Below, piece after piece: positions 59,340 through 64,000 of a stretch of 64,000 nt of DNA. Each line of letters begins with the position of its first letter. Positions within the stretch are counted from its first letter, which is position 1. The DNA is from Chelydra serpentina (lineage: Eukaryota > Chordata > Testudines > Chelydridae): NCBI GenBank assembly GCA_037349315.1, contig JBAIAC010000059.1:21174501-21238500 (forward strand), given 5' to 3'. Below the pieces are notes generated by a model. The model was given only the letters and a program-made list of their open reading frames with translations. It did not search any database and had not been told where the DNA came from. The position numbers and the translations under genes were made by a program.

Positions 59340-59570
59340 GGATGGACACATTGATAGGACTGGCCTAGAACTCAGAATATCTGAATTCAATTCCCAGCTC
59401 AAACACAATCTCTCTGTGTGACTTTAGTCAAATCACTTAATTTACCCTGGGCCTTATTTTCCCATTAATTAAAAAAAAAAGGTGGGGGGGATGCAGAACA
59501 ACACCTCAGAGCTGTGGTAAGGATAAAATCCGTTAAAGACTGAGGCACTCGTCTCCCAGGGTGATGAGGG
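59340..59570 (+). mobile_element. MIR-like SINE
   Basis: 'ctgaattcaattcccagctc' (head), 'ctgtgtgactttagtcaaatcacttaattta' (core) and 'gagctgtggtaaggataaaatccgtta' (tail) appear in the MIR order. Confidence 0.8.
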
Positions 59571-59664
59571 GCATACAAATGCCTACATTGACAGGGATAC
59601 TGAGTGATACGGACACTCCCCTTCTCACGGCAGAGGCTGAATGTGCTGAATACAACACCAGCAG

Positions 59665-59956
59665 CAGCAACACTGACTTCCGTCAGCGTCGGTGGGTGCT
59701 GACGCCGGGCCCCCCCCGACGCCGGTGACGTCACCCCCCCCCCCCCCCGGCGCCGGTGACGTCACGGGGCCCTGCCCCCGATGCCACCGCAATGTCGCCG
59801 GCGTCGGGGGCGGGGCCCCGGAACATCGCCCGGTGCTCCGGTAAGTTGGGCGCGAGCTCCGGGGATGGCGGGGAGTTGCCGGTGGGTGCAGAGCACCCAC
59901 CAATTTTTTTCCGTGGGTGCTCCAGCCCCGGAGCACCCACGAAGTCGGCGCCTATG
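59665..59956 (-). mobile_element. hAT-type element, 292 bp, with two CRE sites
   Basis: The right end gtcggcgcctatg and worn left end cagcaacactgactt belong to the family at 8706-8798. Exact target duplications accagcag lie at 59657-59664 and 59957-59964. Two perfect TGACGTCA sites lie at 59726-59733 and 59757-59764. A 15-base C run lies between them. Confidence 0.92.
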
Positions 59957-60029
59957 ACCAGCAGCCCTCAGGAGTTGACAAAAGGCAGCGGTGCGGCTCC
60001 TCAGCGAGATGGGTTACAGCAAGTCCCGC

Positions 60030-60345
60030 CAGCCCATCCCCAGCTCGCTACACTGGCTGCCCATACACTCTCACATGAAGTTCAGGATTTCAGTCCTTAG
60101 CAGTCTGGGCCCAGGGTACCTAAACCTCCTGGGATGAGGAGAACAGTCAACAGCCCCACTTCTCTGGCACAATGGCACTGGCTGCCATAAAGGTAAAGCT
60201 TGAAGTGAAGAGGTGGCAGAGTTTTCCTGGAGGTTGGCCTAAGGCAGAAGAACGAATTCCCGCAGGATCTAAGCACCACCACAGACCTCACCCGCCTTCT
60301 AGTGCAAGGCGCACTTCCTCACCCAACAGCACAGGGGCCTCTGGA
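60030..60345 (+). mobile_element. L2-like LINE fragment (ORF2 end)
   Basis: Translation from about 60042 reads SLHWLPIHSHMKFRISVL, the conserved 'LHWLP...FKI' region near the end of L2-type reverse transcriptase proteins. A stop and frameshifts follow. Coding capacity is lost. Confidence 0.7.
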
Positions 60346-60529
60346 GTCTCATTTAAAATAAGGAATATTTGGTTCTCAATGAGTCATTTGTTTAAAAATG
60401 TCTCCCTCTGGATGCTAACTATTCAGGTACAGCAGCGGTACCGGTTCCACATTAACTTTCTGCCCCACTTTGATATCTGGTCAGCCAACGAAGCAGGAGT
60501 AGGCAGTGCTATTAGGCCACCAAAGATGA

Positions 60530-60605
60530 ATTATTATTTAATTCTATTACAGTAGCATGTAGGATCTCCAGTCAAGGATCGGGGCTCCATTGCACCAAGT
60601 ACTGA
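60530..60605 (+). repeat. Old sauropsid interspersed repeat
   Basis: 'attacagtagcatgtaggatctccagtcaaggatcggggctccattgc' is a worn relative of 22555-22690. Confidence 0.5.
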
Positions 60606-61919
60606 TTGGCTTGGACTGAAAGAGAGAGTCCCCCGTGCCCCCACCGATCTGCACATCAGACAGGGCCCGACGTGTGGATGAAACAGAGTGCAGACAGGTT
60701 GGGAGGATGTGGTAACAATAAAACAAACATCTTATTGAAAAGCAGAAAGTTCAGTTCACCACTTGCCAAAGCCAGATGAAAGTGATCTGTAGGCCTCACC
60801 CAGGATAGGTTTTAAAGGGGAGGGGGGGGCGGTAAAAGAGGGTAAGCTGGCAGCTTTATCAATTTTGATCAGGAGTTTTTCCCATGACTCGAGGGGAAGG
60901 GGGACAGCAAGGGAAAAAGCAAGGAGGTGCTTGTGGGAGGAATGGACAAAGAGGTAATCAAGACAGGGCTACAGTAATGAGTTCAGGCAGTTGGATGCCA
61001 GCCTATGACATTTTTCTTCAAAGCTCTTTTAGACTTTGAGCAGTTCCTATTGCAAGTTTTTCTTCATAAACTGTTTCCATGTTGCACACAAGATAATCTT
61101 GCACAAAACTCAATTTAGTTTAAAACTGAAATTTAATCAACAATCCCTACAGAGGCGAGACGCTCCTATAAAAACTTTAAAATGATTTCAAAACCAATTT
61201 TTGCCCCCGTCTAAATCGCACCGTGTCAGTCCTTTGTGTCGCCACTCTAATTCTTCGCCGTGTCTTTCTAGGAGATGCAAGGCAGATGCAAGAGAGAACA
61301 GAGCAGGAGGTTGCTGTGATTGAAACACATTGGATCAGGAACACATAGGGAGAGCTGGGAGGTGCATTTTGGCACCAGCAATAATCATCACAGCTACTAC
61401 ATCTAGGTTACTATTTTGCAGTGCCACCTGGGGAGATGGTAACTACTGAGATTCTAGATACAGATCTAATTAACCATTTCTGCTTCAGCAAAAACAGGCA
61501 CATTCCTGCCAGAACAACGGCACACACCAATGAGTGTAGTGAACTTGTCAGCCACCGAGTCTGTTGCACTAATTTAGATGGAATAAACGGGCCCAAAGAG
61601 TCAAAGGTATTAACGGGAACCTGTCACTGTCCCAACAATGGACCTGGTTTTAAACAAGAGGGCTTGGGATATAAAGACCTCAGCCTGTTTACTGCCATGG
61701 CAAACACACCGCTAAAAAAACCCTTTTATTAAAGTTATAGTAAAGAAGGGGAAACAGTTAAAACATTTGAAATGTAAAGTATTAAGTACAGCTTTCATTT
61801 TAACAATATCCCTTTCCCTTTAGCTGTAGGCAGTCTCTAGAAGGAAAATTCCTATTGTTTCACAGTCTCTTGGGTGGTATTACAGATGGTAGTAACTGTC
61901 CTTTTGGGGAAAAGAAAAA
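60606..61919. other. Unique non-coding sequence, no gene
   Basis: No gene seen. 61190-61270 has several CpGs in otherwise AT-rich sequence. Confidence 0.5.
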
Positions 61920-62607
61920 GGGCATGGCTACACTTGCAGATGTAAAGCGCTGGGAGTTAAACCAGCCTTCGGAGAGCGCAGCAGGGAAAACGCTGCCATG
62001 TGTTTACACTGTCACTGTCAGCTGCCAGCGCGCTGGCGTGGCCACATTAGCAGCTCTTGCAATGCCACAAAGAGCAGTGCATTGTGGTAGCGATCCCAGT
62101 GTGCCAGTGGCTGCAGCGTGCTTTTCAAATGGGGGGGGAGAGGGGTGTGATAGGGAGTGTGTCGTGTGTATGTGAGGGGAGAGACGGTGTGTTTTGGGGG
62201 GGCTGAGAGTGTGTCAGCATGCTGTCTTGTAAGTTCAGCAACAGACCTCCCTCCTCCCCACCACCCACACTCACAACAACAGCATTCCACTAAGCAGCCG
62301 GCTATCAGAAACGGAGCTTTGAGCCGATTTCAAAACAATGACCAGAGTGGCCACTTGATTTCAGGGGATCATGGGTCGTTTCCGGAGGCCAATCACAGTG
62401 CAGTAATGCAACACCCCATCCACACTGATGCCCAGGCGTTTCAGCCGGGGAGCAGCAAGCTTTATGCTTCTCGTGGCGGTGGATTACCAGGAGCGCTCCA
62501 GCTGCAGAGTCCAGGCACTCTACATGCCTTGCCAGTGTGGACATGTCAGGAGTTAGGGTGCCTGGGGCTGCTTTAATGTGCTCTAACTCGCAAGTGTAGC
62601 CAAGCCC
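61920..62607. mobile_element. TIR DNA transposon, 688 bp, hAT-like
   Basis: Ends gggcatggctacacttgcag and cgcaagtgtagccaagccc are inverted repeats. Short arms 'ctgccagcgcgctggcgtgg' and 'gcactctacatgccttgcc' lie inside. The middle (62090-62220) is G/T-rich. The 139-codon frame across it has no transposase motif. The target duplication is not clear. Confidence 0.85.
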
Positions 62608-63779
62608 AAAGTAGTTTGCTGAGACGGCCTGGAGCTATCAATGCTGTTGTTGTTAGAGTCCAATCTCATTGTCTTGCTTTGCCTTTTAGGCAAACACACA
62701 TAAGAGGGGAAAGACAAGAACAGCAAAGATAGAAAATGCAGCCTCCAATCTCACTGCAGGAAAACATAGGCATAGCACACAGTCTTATCAGCCACTCTGA
62801 GACCCTGGAAAACTGGTACTAGGATCTGCTTGTCTAGAATACTGCTTTTAGCTGCCTTTCTGGTCACAGGCTTATAGCAGTGTTGCAAAAAAGAGTTTTA
62901 GCCAACTAAGCCAGACTCTTATTAGAGAGAAGGAGAGAAATATGAGAAAGAAGAAATAAGATAGGGAAAGAAAAGGACCCATGAGGGTGTCAGAGAGACA
63001 AAGTCTCGCATCCCAGGTGGAGGTCAGGAGTTAGCTGGAGCTGGTGGAGGTGGCAGTGTCACCTGGCTCCCTCTCGCTGGCCCGGTCAAATCAGGACCTC
63101 TGTCAGGATTAAGAAGAAAAAGGTCCGGGAGTCCCAGAAGACACGGGGGTAGCAGCCAGGATGATGAAGCTCACTCCTTCTGCGTCTTTCAGTCACCCAG
63201 TGTGGCGATAGCCAGTCTCTTCCTTGAAGGACCCCAGGAGGGAGTGATGGGGTGGGGGGAAAGCCCATCCCTTCGTTAATCTGTCTATGAATTAGGGCTA
63301 ATTTCCAAGACAATAATTGCGGTTCACTGATTTCCAGTCCCACACATCTCTTGTTTACCACGCATGATCTTAAACAGTCCTGGAGTTATATCTGGAGGCC
63401 TTTTTGTTTGTACTAATTCAGTCAGTCACCCTTTTACACCTTTTTCCATCAACACTTATGAATATAGATTATGGTGAAACTTCATCAATATTCACTCACT
63501 TTTCACAGCTGAGTTCACAATTAGGGTAAATTTGTAGGTCCACTTATCACAAGTCCCGAGGACATGTGGGTCCCAAGGATGTTCCAAGTACAGCATTCAG
63601 GGCAACAGCACTGAGATGCTCTCCAAGTAACAAAGGGACATTGAAGGTTCAAGGCCAACTGAAGAGTGGAGGGTCTATTATACCCAGAGCAATTAAGCCA
63701 ATTTTAGATCAGTCTATCGAATATGTGATATAAATACTAGCGTACGTGGAAAAACCACCCAATTCCTCACCTCTGGCCA
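62608..63779. other. Unique non-coding sequence, no gene
   Basis: No gene seen. Confidence 0.5.
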
Positions 63780-63900
63780 GACTGTGATCCCCTTACACTG
63801 AACAGTATCTGCTCCACAAAAGGTCTCAATGACTTCAGTGGGGTTGCTCATGGAGTAATGTATTATTCAACATGAGTAAAGATATCACAATCTGGCCACT
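63780..63900. repeat. Palindromic repeat, worn
   Basis: 'gactgtgatccccttaca...caatgacttcagtgggg...catgagtaaagatatcacaatctggcc' is a decayed hairpin repeat. Confidence 0.5.
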
Positions 63901-64000
63901 AACGAGAGCATCCTCAAATCATCAAGCTCAGGAATAATCCACACAGTACACACGAGCTACGTTAGAACATAAAACACAGATTTATGGGGGCACAATTCAA

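Noticed and set aside
1..64000. Novel multi-gene system such as a defence island or biosynthetic cluster
   Set aside because: The window is repeat-rich vertebrate DNA without any supported protein-coding gene. The notable signals are transposons, a duplication and candidate regulatory elements.

Overview
This is vertebrate nuclear DNA, almost certainly from a cryptodiran (hidden-necked) turtle. Two copies of a tRNA-derived SINE with a CR1-like tail, the arrangement of the tortoise pol III/Cry SINE family, lie at about 1604-1781 (plus strand) and 43030-43210 (minus strand). They occur with CR1 LINE 3' fragments, MIR-like SINEs, LTR remnants and many small hAT-type transposons. Base composition, poly(A)/poly(T) tracts, (CA)n and (GA)n microsatellites, and the lack of any long conserved reading frame also point to a large animal genome. 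I find no protein-coding gene, functional tRNA, rRNA, CRISPR array or bacterial or viral operon. The open reading frames of 60-211 codons are chance frames, several of them inside GC-rich transposons or repeats.

Layout. 1-5.2 kb: unique sequence, a Cry-type SINE, an LTR-like block and two MITEs. 5.2-12.9 kb: mostly unique sequence, four DNA-transposon copies and a homeodomain-site cluster near 6.8 kb. 12.9-20.5 kb: a GC/pyrimidine-rich stretch, an LTR-like block carrying two nested inverted MITEs, MIR remnants and an LTR with a clear poly(A) signal. 20.5-25.7 kb: unique sequence with a 175-bp segment present twice, about 2 kb apart. 25.7-34.1 kb: a CR1 fragment and several hAT elements, two of them large and GC-rich. 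34.1-45.8 kb: MIR copies, three CR1 fragments (one split by another retroposon), a SINE and small hATs. 45.8-57 kb: a 986-bp hAT with a palindromic minisatellite, its short relative, a probable solo LTR and a compact hAT with perfect target-site duplications. 57-64 kb: a probable conserved non-coding element rich in octamer motifs, a transposon carrying two cAMP-response elements, a LINE L2-like fragment and a further terminal-inverted-repeat element.

How the pieces relate. Eight-base target-site duplications can be read by eye around most small transposons, which supports hAT assignment independently of any database. All four CR1 fragments and the two LTRs with readable poly(A) signals lie on the minus strand. 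One explanation is that the window lies in an intron of a plus-strand gene, where sense poly(A) signals are selected against; no exon is seen, so this remains inference. The likeliest functional sequences are the candidate enhancers (57.7-58.0, 6.77-6.92, 35.64-35.88, 20.56-20.68 kb) and possibly the duplicated 175-bp segment.
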